Assembly: GCA_963921195.1 (NCBI GenBank)
Contig: OY992539.1
Location: 157,107,162 to 157,171,161, forward strand
DNA: 64,000 nucleotides
Reading direction: 5' to 3'
Source: Pegoplata infirma
Taxonomy: Eukaryota; Arthropoda; Insecta; Diptera; Anthomyiidae
A program made the translations under genes and the position numbers. Positions within the stretch are counted from its first letter, which is position 1. Every line of letters starts with the position of its first letter. Under the pieces are notes generated by a model. The model did no database searches. It worked only from the letters and a program-made list of their open reading frames with translations, and was not told the origin of the DNA. Positions 43,101-53,670 of this stretch are shown here, piece by piece.

Positions 43101-43682
43101 CAGGGTGTCATTCTATGGCATCCGAAGACCACCTACATGAGGAGACCAAAATTCTGACCATTCGGAGCCATTGCTCCCTTCTCACTCGTCAATTTGTACT
43201 TGGATGTCATATGACCGAGCACCCCAATCATGCAAGCGTCGTTGGTACGTCGGCACCAGAGGTGAGACAGGTGAGGTCTGACCTACGGTCCGAGAAGTCA
43301 CCTCATCAATCTTGTGCAGAGTGGCAATTTAAAGGAGGCGCAGGCCCGCCTCCGTTCTGAGATTGTCTCGGAGTCCATTGGGAGGATGAGAGACAATGTC
43401 GTATTAGGTGGCAGGCCCCCTCCCCTTTCCGAATCCGAAAAGAGCCTGCCACGTAAGGTCCGTACGACATTGTCCCAACTCAGGTCAGGTTACTCTAGGG
43501 TGTTAAATAGTTACCTGGCCAGAGTTAACCCTGACATCTCAGACGCCTGCCCTCTTTGCAACTCTGCACCGCACAACACCATTCACCTCTTCGAGTGCCC
43601 GGTCCGGCCTACGACACTTACACCCAGGTCATTATGGACCAATCCAGTCGAGGCAGCTCGCTTCCTGGAACTGAAAGGGTAG
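43094..43682 (+). pseudogene. C-terminal part with CCHC knuckle
   Basis: Two overlapping frames (43,094-43,360 and 43,314-43,682) split by a frameshift near 43,330. The last contains C-x2-C-x7-H-x4-C (CPLCNSAPHNTIHLFEC) and ends RFLELKG, typical of this kind of ORF2 C-terminus. Confidence 0.7.
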
Positions 43683-44410
43683 CCTGTTTTATGTCTCCTA
43701 TCCCAATCCCCTTCCCATTGGCGTAGATAGCCCTGTCTGGGGGGGCTTAGCCCCCCCTAGAACAATTTTAGCCCCCCCCCAGAATTTTTATCATTCACAA
43801 TTTTTTTTTAATAATTTAATGATTTCATTAATTTTTGCAACAAGTAATAATAATAATAATAATGAAAGGACTCGTTATGATGAGTCTTAAGGACTCGTAA
43901 TGATTATTATATTTGATCTAATAGTTTTTCCCATTGAAAAATAGTCTGAATTATTGAAAAAAGTTTTTATATGAATCTGATGTTTTTGTCAGTAATAAAA
44001 ACTTCACCGAATCTTAGGGTTTTAACTTCAGGAAAACAATTCTACTTCTTTGATTTGAAAAAGTTTCTAAATTCTAGGGGGTTTTTTATAGACAAAAGTT
44101 ATTGGAAGAAAGAATCTGAGAATTTTGACTCATAATCATCAACTTTTGCAATCATCAGAACTTTTTCTTGAAAAAAATCATAGGGAAAACATTAAAAAAT
44201 TTTCATTCTCAAAACATATCTGGGAGTTCTAAATTTTCGAAAAATCTTCAGAATCAAAATTTGTTTAAAAAAAATAAAAAATATTTTTTTTTTTTTTTTC
44301 TCTCTTTATTTACTCTGCAACTAGTCAATAGTGACTATCGAGCAGATTATTTTTATTAAATACAAAGTTTAAAACTTAAAGACATTATACTAAAAATATC
44401 TTCAGCTATG

Positions 44411-44773
44411 CTACGGACCGACCAAATCATGTGGCATTTTACGCCTAAGTCTTCTAGGTTGTGAGTGCTGAACTAAAATTTGTGCTTCAGGATTCACGTG
44501 GTTAATTAGTCTGTGACGATGATTTTTAGCGTTTCTTTTTATGACCTCATCGATTGTTAGTACATTTAAATCTCTATGTAGATCTGAATTTCTAACGTAC
44601 CATGGTGCGTTGACGATACTCCGAAGAACTTTGTTTTGGAATACTTGTATTTTTCGTATGTGTACGTTTTTTGCACAGCCCCATAATTGGATGCCATAGC
44701 TCCATACTGGTTTAAGTATTTGTTGATAAATCAGCAATTTATTTTGTGTTGTTAGTTTAGAATACTTTCCCAC
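44411..44773 (-). pseudogene. Jockey ORF2 C-terminus
   Basis: 120 codons: LIYQQILKPVWSYGIQLWG and IRKIQVFQNKVLRSIVNAPWY, the conserved region after RT in Jockey elements. It is separated from the RT frame by one frameshift in an A run near 44,815. Confidence 0.8.
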
Positions 44774-44802
44774 TAACCATTCTAGCTTCCTGTATTTAAG
44801 CT

Positions 44803-46152
44803 CTAGCTCAGTCTTCTTTTTTGGATATGTTTACCCCACGTTAGTTTGGAGTCTAAGGTTAGCCCAAGATATTTTACCTCGATTGAGTTGGGTATTTCAA
44901 GATTATTCATTAGAACTGGTACATATTCATGGTTTTTGATGGAGAAGTTTACATGAACTGATTTGGAGTTATTTATTTTAATTTTCCATTTAGAGGCCCA
45001 AAAGGTGATGTTGTTTATTGCGTTTTGTAAATATATTGATGTTTCTACGGTATTTTTTCCTACTGCTATTATTGCTGTATCATCCGCAAATGTAGCAACT
45101 TTAGTGTTTTCAGAATGTGGAAGATCTTTTGTGTAAATCAGATAAAGCATGGGTCCAAGAATGCTACCTTGTGGAACACCTGCGATTATTGGTTTGAGTT
45201 GAGAATATTCATTTTCATATTTGATTTGGAAAAAACGGTCTGCTAAGTATGATTTTAGAATATTAAAATGATTACTTGGAAATGTTTCTGAGAGTTTACT
45301 TAATAATCCTGAGTGCCACACTTTATCAAACGCTTGTGCAACGTCGAGAAATACGGCCGAACATACTTTTTTGGTTTCAAATGCATTTTCAATTTCATTA
45401 GTTATTCGGTGCAACTGTTCAGTTGTTGAATGATTCTGTCGAAATCCAAATTGATGATTTGGAATGGTGTCATTAATTTCTAGGTAATAGTTCAATCTTT
45501 TCTGGAATATTTTTTCAAATAGTTTTGGTGCTAGTGGGAGCAATGATATTGGGCGGTAAGATACGACTTCATTTGGACATTTTCCGGGCTTTAAGATCAT
45601 TATTATGGTTGATACCTTCCAGTAACTTGGTACATAATGTAAATTAAATGCAGCGCATATAATTTTAGTAAGAAATACAATCAATTTATATGGCAATTGT
45701 TTTAACACCTCCGCCGTTATAAGGTCATAACCTGGTGCCTTTTTGAGTTTAAGTTTTTGAATTTCCCGTTTGACTTCGCTTGACGTAACTTCAATAGAGT
45801 TCGCATTTTCTGGTATATAGTTTCTTTGAGGCAAAGTCTCAAAAATACTTTCGGAGATATTTGGTTTAAAAACATTTTCTAGATGATTTGAAAACAGATT
45901 TGCCTTATCGATATTTCTTCTGGCCCAATTTCCATCAGATTTTTTGATTGGGTGTAGTTGATCAGTCGGTCGATTTATGTGCTTTGTCGCCTTCCAAAGA
46001 GAATGGTTTCCATTTTCATAAGAAATATTTTGGATATATTGCTCCAGATTTTTATTTTTTATTTCTGATATTTTTCTTTTGAGTTGTTGAGCTGCTCTGT
46101 TCATATTTGTCTTGTCCGTAGGACAATATGAAATATGAAAAAATATGGACAC
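44803..46152 (-). pseudogene. Jockey ORF2 reverse transcriptase
   Basis: 449 codons. Motifs: KLKKAPGYDLITAEVLK (about 135-151), VSYRPISLLPLAPKLFEK, VFLDVAQAFDKVWH (first Asp), AGVPQGSILGPMLY, and TFADDTAII, the FADD form typical of the Jockey clade. The first few residues (MSIFFHISYCPTDK) come from the truncation junction or linker. The frame ends in a false tail (RRLS) because of the frameshift near 44,815. Confidence 0.85.
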
Positions 46153-46299
46153 CTACACGCATGTTAAAGAGAACTCTTCAGAAATAGGTCTGGGGTTTTC
46201 TATTAAAAAAAAAAATAAAAAAAAAATTAGGGGGGACTTTAGCCCCCCCCCCCCAGAAATGTTGGCCTTCTACGCCAATGCGTCTCTTTGACCTTTTTT

Positions 46300-46856
46300 A
46301 GACGACTTTAAAAAAAAATAACTTATTTTTCAAAAAAATATGTTTTTATATTTTCCATACTACTAATCCGATTTTGCCCAAATTTAGCATTAAAATATAT
46401 CTAAGGAATATTAATTTGCCTACAAAGTTTTTTTACGATCGGAAAATTTTCGTAGGTGTTATAGCGTTTTAAAGAAAAAGGATATATGGCAGGACCTTGA
46501 GTCCTTGCTCCGATTTAAGTGAAAATTTATACACACGTTGCAAGTTGAATGTGTATCAGCATGACTACTTTTTGTAATTTTTTGTGCATTATTGAAGCTA
46601 AAATTACATTTTTTAGTTTCAGGATACATGGGAGGTAGGCGTGTCCTTGCACCGATTTTTCCAAAAATTCATATTTTTCTTAACTAATATATTTTATGTT
46701 AGTGTACCAAATCTCAAAAATATCTGACAACTCCTTCTAATTTTGTCCCTTCATTACATGGGGACGAAGCACTGTAAAACGCCTCCGCATTTTTTTGTAT
46801 GTTGGAGGGTAAGAAGATTCGGCACAGTCGAATTTAACACTCTTACTTGTTTTTAG
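46300..46856 (-). repeat. Dispersed fly repeat, copy 3 (partial, minus)
   Basis: The 46,800-46,856 end (GGAGGGTAAGAAGATTCGGC...ACTCTTACTTGTTTTTA) is the head of the same repeat family in reverse. The part with the GTCY run is missing, so the copy is truncated. Confidence 0.55.
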
Positions 46857-47029
46857 TGTTTAAAAAAAAAAAAAAATAATTTACTAAATTTTTTTTGGAG
46901 TATAAAATTTTTTTTGAGCGTAAACTTTTTTTCAAGTGTATTTTTTTTCTTAGTGTAAAAATATTTTTGAGTGACAAAAATACGTTGTAAAATATTTTTG
47001 TGACTTACCAATGTTTTTAAAACATATTT

Positions 47030-47548
47030 AACGGGTTTTCAACACGTAAATTTAAGGTGAAACTAATTTAAAATTCACGGTTTCGCTAATAACTTTTGAA
47101 CCACTAACCCGATTTGGCTGAAATTCAATACAAACCAGGTCATGGGAACGATAAATATGTATGCCAAGCTTTAGCATCCTCAGAATTGTCTTTCGAAAGT
47201 TAACGTGTTTTTTATCTCATAAATTCACGAAAAACCCTTGCCCAAATTCAGTCATTTGCTCATAACTTTTGAACCACTGAACCGATTTCTCTGGATTGCA
47301 ATACCAACCTGGCCAGGTAAATGCCCAACATATATGCCAAACTTCAGGAGCCTCTGTAAAGTCTTTCAAAATTTAGCGTGTTTTCAACAGACAGACAGAC
47401 AGACGGACGGACATCGCTAGATCGTCTTAAAATCGATCGAGGATCATGAATATATATACTTTATGGGGTCCTAGACCAATAATTCGAGGTGTTACAAACG
47501 GAATGACAAACTTATATATACCCTCTATCACTAGAGTGTAGGGTATAA
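47030..47548 (+). repeat. Dispersed fly repeat, copy 4 (plus)
   Basis: Contains ACAGACAGACAGACGGACGG (47,387) and ATATATACTTTATGGGGTC, ending AGAGTGTAGGGTATAAAAA. Its usual ACAAGTAA head is absent. Together with copy 3 it forms a head-to-head pair. Confidence 0.65.
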
Positions 47549-48008
47549 AAAAAACGTGGGAATTCAATACTAAAAATTTACCCAATTAGAAATGTCGTTA
47601 GGACATCTCAAAGACTACCTTATGACAATGTCAGTGTACTTGCTGACTGAAAAGTCTCTGACCATACAAAAAACCTCATGACACCTCCTGACTTTTTCAA
47701 ATATTTTGTCAAAATTCGATTATGACATGTACAATGTACATAAAATTGTAAATTTGTAAAAAAAATTGTAAAATTGTACATAGTATGTCTGGAATCGTAA
47801 AAAAAAATAATTTATATTCTTGATGTCTTTTAATTTACACTACTTACTATTTTTATGTGTCTCAGTTCTTAAATTTAATTTTTCCAACTTACTGTTATTA
47901 TCTGCCTCACTAGGTCCGCGAACTCAGAACCTACTTTTTACTAGTCTAGCCCTTACCCCTTAGACAAACTTTGATAGTAAAATTGTTTATTTAAAAACAA
48001 ATTTATAT
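47549..48008. other. AT-rich non-genic stretch
   Basis: No gene seen. Confidence 0.5.
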
Positions 48009-48192
48009 AATAAGACGATGTGTGTCTTTTTGTATTTCATAAGACGACACAGAATTTTTCCGGTAAACCAGGAATTTGTAATCCAGGAATATCCTCGACG
48101 ACAAGGATGCAGCAGGAAAATTTGAAAATGGTTTTCCTTTTTAAAATTTGCGTTGGGCGCCAATAAGACGATGTGTGTCTTTTTGTATTTCA
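48009..48192 (-). repeat. LTR-end and primer-site remnant
   Basis: A 31-bp direct repeat (AATAAGACGATGTGTGTC... at 48,009-48,039 and 48,162-48,192). On the minus strand the second copy runs straight into TGGCGCCCAACG (48,162-48,151), a classic primer-binding-site start, followed by a leader. This looks like the LTR end plus leader of an otherwise lost retrotransposon. Confidence 0.5.
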
Positions 48193-48208
48193 AAGTATTC
48201 TGATTTTT

Positions 48209-48898
48209 ATACCCTCCAACTACAGTATGGGGGTATACTCACTTTGTCATTCCATGTGTAACGCATCAAAATATCGGTCTAGGACCCCATAAAGTATATA
48301 TATTTATGATCAGTGATCGATTCTAAGACATTCTAGCGATGTCCGTCCGTCCGTCCGTCTGTCCGTCTGTAGTTAACACGATGCAGTCCAAAATAAAAGA
48401 GCTAGACTCCCGACATTTGGCACGAATATGTCTTATGTTCATAGGCAGGTTAAGTTCGTAAATGAGCAAAATCGGACCAGGGGGAAAAAAGTTCCCCCTT
48501 GAAGAACTAAACCAACCTCTGAAAAATACCATATTTTTACATGATTTTTTGTGTTTTTGTTTAACAAATGCAACATTTTTATGCCACAAAAAGTTCAAAG
48601 TCCTGCATTTGAACCCAGAGCATTAGAAAATGTCGTTTTTTCGGACCGCCCCTTTTATGGGCGTGGAATAAAACATTTTTTTTTTAAATAATGATAATCT
48701 TGTATTTCTTTAGTGCAAAAAGCATAAGAATAAATTTTTAAACACTTATTCGAGGGAGAATTTGCCCCCCCTCAATTACTACTAGCGACCCCCTGACCCC
48801 CCCCCCAAAAAAAAAAACGCCCCTGCATTTTTATCTTTTTGCAAGTTGGAGGGTATAAAAGATTCGGCACAGCCGAATTTAACACTCTTACTTGTTTT
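48209..48898 (-). repeat. Dispersed fly repeat, copy 5 (minus, complete)
   Basis: Starts TTTTATACCCTCCAACTACAG and ends TTGGAGGGTATAAAAG..CGGCACAGCCGAATTTAACACTCTTACTTGTTTT. Contains CCGTCCGTCCGTCTG (48,341) beside CCCATAAAGTATATATATT. Both ends are present. Confidence 0.75.
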
Positions 48899-49301
48899 AT
48901 TTCATAAATTTTCATATTTCAAACAAAATTAAAATCAAAGATAAGTTGTTTTTTTAAAATTTAAATAAATTCAAACAAAGTGTTATATAAAATTACAGAG
49001 ATGGGCCTTCTAAAATGTAGGAATCCCACAATATTAAATTACACTGTGTAACAAAAAACACAAAATCGAATATAATTTTAAAATGAGGTAGTTAAGGTTG
49101 TAGGTCTCGTTGAAAAGATCACAAAAATGCCCATCAAACTTGCCACACACCCTCAAATTTTAAAGTTATTGTCAAAAAACGTTTTTTTGGGACTTTTCTC
49201 ACTAAACCACGTGTAACTTAAATATTTTTCAACAGATTTTCAATTTTTCAACTGTTTTAGATAGAGGAAAGATAGGGCTTTTCATGTGTGTGTGTAAATT
49301 G
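48899..49301. other. AT-rich non-genic stretch
   Basis: No gene seen. Confidence 0.5.
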
Positions 49302-49309
49302 GTCTATAC

Positions 49310-50271
49310 CAATGGTTCTTAAATGGTGGGTCGCGACCCCCTAGGGGGTCGCGGAAGAGTTTTAGGGGGGTCGCGAACAATTTGGTTATAACTTTAATTT
49401 AGGTAAATATACAAATAATTTTATTAAAAAAATAAATTATTTCCATCACTTAAGGTCCCTCCGTAATCAATGTGCAGTTGTTAATTTCCCAACACTGATT
49501 TGTGAAGTTTTTTGGCTGAGTCTGGAATCTGACAGTTCGTTTTCTATTAATTTTTCGATGCTGATTCCGAATCTGGGTTTCAAATTTTTCTAGTACGTTA
49601 GGTTTTTGAGAAAATTAAAGGCAAAGTTCACCAAAACGTATTCTTGTGCATTTTTAAGAGCTTTGTTTGTGATATTTTTGGATGCGTGTGGGATCTGACC
49701 AATTTTTTCGATTTATTTTTTAATGCTGATTCCAAATTTGGATCCCAATAACGGATCTAGATTCGTGATCGAATAAAATTTCGATCAATACCAAACATTG
49801 GTACATAATTTTGAAGAAAGGACAATCATTACTCAAAATTGGACTTCAAATGCTTTTTTGGTAAACATTTCTTCATTTCTGATCAGGTTAAACTGGTATT
49901 TTTCTTTTATTTTCGGAAATAAAAAATGGATGACGACAGTAAGTTTCGATATAAAATGCCGTAGTGCGGGACCTGGTTTCCAAATTTTTTGAGTAAATTG
50001 AGGTCATAGTTTAAAAAAGTTTTTTTTTTTATTTTTTAGAAGTTTTTTAAGTGAAATTTTTGGTATGTGTCTGGGATCTGACCACACGGTTTCAATTAAT
50101 CTTTCAATGCTGCTTCTGAATTTGGTTTCCAAATTTTTTCGTTCTTCAGGTTTTTAAAAAAACTGAGGGCAAAGTTCACGTTACAAAATTTTTTTTTTTT
50201 ATGTGGGGGGGTCGCGAAAAATTTGAAATATTGAAAAGGGGTCGCAAAGCAAAAGTTAGTGAGAAGCTCTG
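49310..50271. mobile_element. 962-bp hAT MITE
   Basis: Perfect 8-bp duplication GTCTATAC (49,302-49,309; 50,272-50,279). Ends CAATGGTTCTTAAA and GAGAAGCTCTG, followed inward by GGGGGTCGCG motifs at both ends, a layout common among hAT elements. No transposase. Confidence 0.9.
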
Positions 50272-50424
50272 GTCTATACAAATAAGAAAGATATGTATTG
50301 TTTTTTTTTTTTTTTGAAATTTTTTTTAGTTTTTTCGATTTTTTTCTGCTATAGTTCATTCAACAAGATTTATATTTATAAAAGTATTCTTACAGAAAAT
50401 TTAATTGTGAATACTATAAGCTTT

Positions 50425-50842
50425 ATGCTGAAAAAATCGGATAACAATTGACAGAGTTGTGATAATTTTTCTAAAAAAGAAAATTAAGATTTTGCATGAA
50501 ACTGCCGTTCGGATAACCGAGGCAAAAAAAATAAATAAAAAATAAAATAAACGAACATACTAAAGGTTTTTGGCCTCCTGAATTCAAATTTGACCTTGCA
50601 ATTGCGCTATCTTATTAAGTTTTTGATATATCAGTTTATGTTAAATGTCTCAAAAACCTGACGAGATAGAGCAATTTAAAGGTCAGATTTGGATTCAGCG
50701 CGCCAAAAACCTTTAAAAATATTGTACATGACCTCTTATGATTATCAGAACGGGTTATCAGAACGGCGATTTCCTGCAAAATCTTAATTTTCTTTTTTAG
50801 AAAAATTATCACTACTCTGTCAATTGTTATCCGATTTTTTCA
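50425..50842. mobile_element. ~420-bp palindromic MITE
   Basis: Inverted arms of nearly 200 bp: GAAAAAATCGGATAACAATTGACAGAG (50,430) mirrors at 50,815-50,840, and AAGATTTTGCA, TTTTTGGCCTCCTGAATTC and others also pair. No ORF. Confidence 0.8.
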
Positions 50843-51245
50843 GTGGGGGGTCTAAAGCCCCCCAGGATTTTTTTTTATATCAAAAACCTTTTTTAAAATA
50901 AAAATCAGGACCTTTTTCTAAGACTTTCCAAAAATTGTCCGTTCAAGTTTTGAGTTGTAGTGCTTAGAAATGAATTCCTTCCGAAAGCAGTTTAAACATT
51001 ATTTTTTTTTTTTTTTTGATTCTGCGAATTTTTTAGCAGTTGAGAACCTTTTCCCATAAATGTTTAGAACTAAAAAACTCTTTCGTTGGAGGTTTTACCT
51101 TTTGCAAAATTTGAGTTAAAATTTAATGTGGTTCCTATAGGAAGTCATTAGATTTATAAAATTTTCTGCAACATAAATTCTGTGAAGTTGTTACTATTGA
51201 AAAATAATATATTTAAAAATAATTTAATTAATTACTAACATTTCT
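50843..51245. other. AT-rich non-genic stretch
   Basis: No gene seen. A C/G-rich GGGGGGTCTAAAGCCCCCC near 50,845 is itself palindromic. Confidence 0.45.
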
Positions 51246-51268
51246 TTGTATCTGCATGTGAACCTCCA

Positions 51269-51505
51269 GTGGACGTTACAACAACAACAAATGCAACAAA
51301 TGATTTTGAAACAAATCATTGTCTTCATAATGATATATCTGTTCGTAATAATGATATATCGTATCGGCAGAATCGTAAAAATGATACAAATATATCGCAT
51401 CGTAATCAAACAACAGAAAAATCATCTACAACAAATCGTAAACCACAATTTGGAACGAATCGTCGCACAGTGTTGCGTCTTCATGTAAAGAGTGGCCAAA
51501 AATAG
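51269..51505 (+). CDS. Low-complexity open frame, unrecognised
   Basis: 78 codons from ATG 51,269, rich in Asn, Thr and Arg, with NDISVRNNDISYRQN-type repeats. The string AATCATCTACAACAAATC is shared with 35,740-35,760, hinting that both belong to one repeat family. Coding status doubtful. Confidence 0.25.
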   Translation: MDVTTTTNATNDFETNHCLHNDISVRNNDISYRQNRKNDTNISHRNQTTEKSSTTNRKPQFGTNRRTVLRLHVKSGQK

Positions 51506-51734
51506 AAGGAGTTAAGTTAGAGCGTTAAAATTTGGAACACTTGTTAAGATCGATAATATCAAGAAAAATTTTGAATTTGGTCAATATCCGCCTAAGGATT
51601 CATATCCTTCCCATATATCCTGAAATTAAAATACGGCATAAAACGAAAACTAACGCTTTAATCTTCATGTTATTTATTGTAGTTATTACCTATAATGCCA
51701 TTAATTATTCTACATAATTTTGTCCAATTCACAG

Positions 51735-52037
51735 CAAGGATACGCCTAGCTCAAAAATGTCCTTTTTAAAATAATGTTCAGAAAAAGGGTAAAAATTGAA
51801 GTTATTTCATGAAATTTTGAAAATCCAACTGTTATAATATGCTCAATGTTTTTGCCAAAATTTGTTCAAATCGGAACAAGGATACGCCCTCCTCGAAAAT
51901 GTCCTTTTTTTAAAAAAGTCAAGAAAAAGTTCAAAATTCAAATTTCTTCATGAATTTAGAATATACCTTAAATCTTAATCAAATGAAAAAATTGAAGCAA
52001 GGATGATACATATATTAAAAATGTCCTTAAAAAATTT
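51735..52037. repeat. Degenerate tandem repeat before copy 2
   Basis: Three units begin CAAGGAT(ACGCC) at 51,735, 51,878 and 51,998 and share AAAATGTCCTTTTT and GAAAAAG..AAAATT motifs. Spacing about 120-143 bp. The third unit ends where duplicated block 2 starts. Confidence 0.6.
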
Positions 52038-52046
52038 TAGTACACA

Positions 52047-52834
52047 ATGTCAGAGATAGAAATTATTGATTTCCAAATTGAGCCTGATGATCCACTTACA
52101 AATTTATTGTATTCCTGGAATTCAGAACATATGCTGGATTTTTTAAAAGGTAAGTTTTTTTTTACTTGTAATCCAATTCTAGATTTTGATTATATATACA
52201 CTTTTTCAAATTTTCAGAAGAAAAAATCACTGTTGAAGTTTTAAAAAATTTTAAATAACAAGCAGCTGCAGGAATTAACAAACTCTTGGAAGATCGGTGA
52301 CAAAGTCGTATTTTGTTACTATTTCCAGAAATGGAGGGAACTTAATCAAATCCCACTTTATAACGGAAACAGCTCGAAAAGCTTATCCCCAATTTCATCA
52401 AAAATCTTAAGCCAATCGAGTTCTACCGAGGATACAGATGATTTGAACATTAATGCATGGGATATTTTAAATTCTGACAAAACTGGTTGCAGAATAAAGG
52501 ATACATACAAAAGAACCAAAAAAAAATAAATGATGACCAAAGATTATTGGTTATTAATATAATTGCAAAATATTTTATTGATAATCAGCAGCATATGTCC
52601 CTTTCAATGAGCCATAAACTCGAAGAACAGCTTTTGGAGATATTCTCATCTGAAAAATTAGAGTTCTACAGAACAGAACGACGAGGAAAAATTTATACAA
52701 AGTACTCAAATTTGAAGAAAAATATAAAGCATGTATTTCAAGAGGAAATTGAACTTCCTACAACTTCACAATCTGCCAGAAATAAATTTGGTAGGTATTT
52801 AACAAAATTAAGAAAAAACTTAAATATCTTATAA
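52047..52834 (+). pseudogene. SAM-like/uncharacterised insect gene, copy 2
   Basis: Identical in reading to the copy at 22,676: exon 1 52,047-52,149, GTAAGT donor, TTTTCAG acceptor, and the same two frame breaks in exon 2. Shared breaks show the damage predates the duplication, unless both are sequencing errors at A runs. Confidence 0.55.
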
Positions 52835-53670
52835 ATCGTTAATATTAAAAAAATAATTATATTTCTTTTAATTATTAGACTTGTACAATTCTATACAGAA
52901 AAGATTTTGCATTTGGGAAAAAATTTCTTACATGAATTTAACATGTACCCTTAAACGTTAAAATCAGATTTTAAATGTAATTTCTCATACAAAATCCTTA
53001 CAGAAATAACTGTATAGTTCAACAAATTTTACCTACAAAATTCGATTAGTTTTCCTCCCAAAAAAATTGTCGATTTTAAAATGATTTCCTAAAGAAAACT
53101 CTTTGATTTCAAAAAAAGTTCACCCATATGATGTTATCTTTTTTAACATCTTTTTCTCGTCTTTTTGTGAGGTTTTTCTACAAAAATTTGTGAAAATTAC
53201 TTCAAACAAATTTTAAATTTTAAAATTTTTGTATAAAACCCCTACAGAAACACAAAAAAAAATATTCTAAAAAGACAACATCGTATGGGTATTATACAAA
53301 AATTAAAAAAAAGAATATAGAAAAATTTTCAAAATTTTCTTAAAAAATACTAACTACTAAATTAAACAAAAATGTAATTACTAATAACTTCAGTGTTTTC
53401 CTGTACGTACATTAACACTAAGCAATTTTTTAGAATTTTCTGTTAAGGGTTTTTTTATTTCAAAAAATTTTTCTATTTTCAAAATTTGGTAAAAATCAAA
53501 AATTTTTTATGTTTTCATTCTGTTTATTTCGGAAATTCGAAAGTTTTTCTGCGAGTAAAACTTATCGAAAATTAGAGGTTATTTAAAATTTCTAATCATC
53601 TCAAAATGTTTCTATTTAGGAAATGTTCTATAAATTTTAAAGTGTTTATTATCTTAAAAAAACTTGAAAG

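Larger units (their letters stand above)
40216..43690 (+). mobile_element. Non-LTR retrotransposon with PHD-like finger (Ingi/Vingi-like?)
   Basis: Body of an element whose 5' end is at about 35,770-35,852. It is much more GC-rich than its surroundings. Order: leader with a C run (40,272-40,285), Cys-rich finger, endonuclease, reverse transcriptase, C-terminal CCHC knuckle (CPLCNSAPHNTIHLFEC, about 43,552-43,602). Frameshifts near 40,990, 42,580, 43,010 and 43,330 show decay. No RNase H was recognised. The 3' end is cut or abutted by the TIR element at 43,716. Clade uncertain. Confidence 0.8.
44284..46203 (-). mobile_element. 5'-truncated Jockey-clade non-LTR element
   Basis: Minus strand: 5' break near 46,203, RT ORF, C-terminal ORF, then 3' UTR and a poly(A) tail seen as T16 at 44,284-44,300. 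The endonuclease is missing. Similar A-rich sequence (TAAAAAAAAATAAAAA type) flanks both ends and may be the target duplication. Confidence 0.8.
43716..46280. mobile_element. TIR element carrying a Jockey insertion
   Basis: Ends CATTGGCGTAGATAGCC and GGCCTTCTACGCCAATG, followed inward on both sides by G7/C7-rich AGCCCCCCCC motifs. About 0.65 kb of its own AT-rich sequence is left once the retrotransposon at 44,284-46,203 is removed. No transposase, no certain TSD. Confidence 0.65.

Noticed and set aside
44411..46152. Intact Jockey element
   Set aside because: No endonuclease, one frameshift, and a 5' break; only RT and the C-terminus remain.
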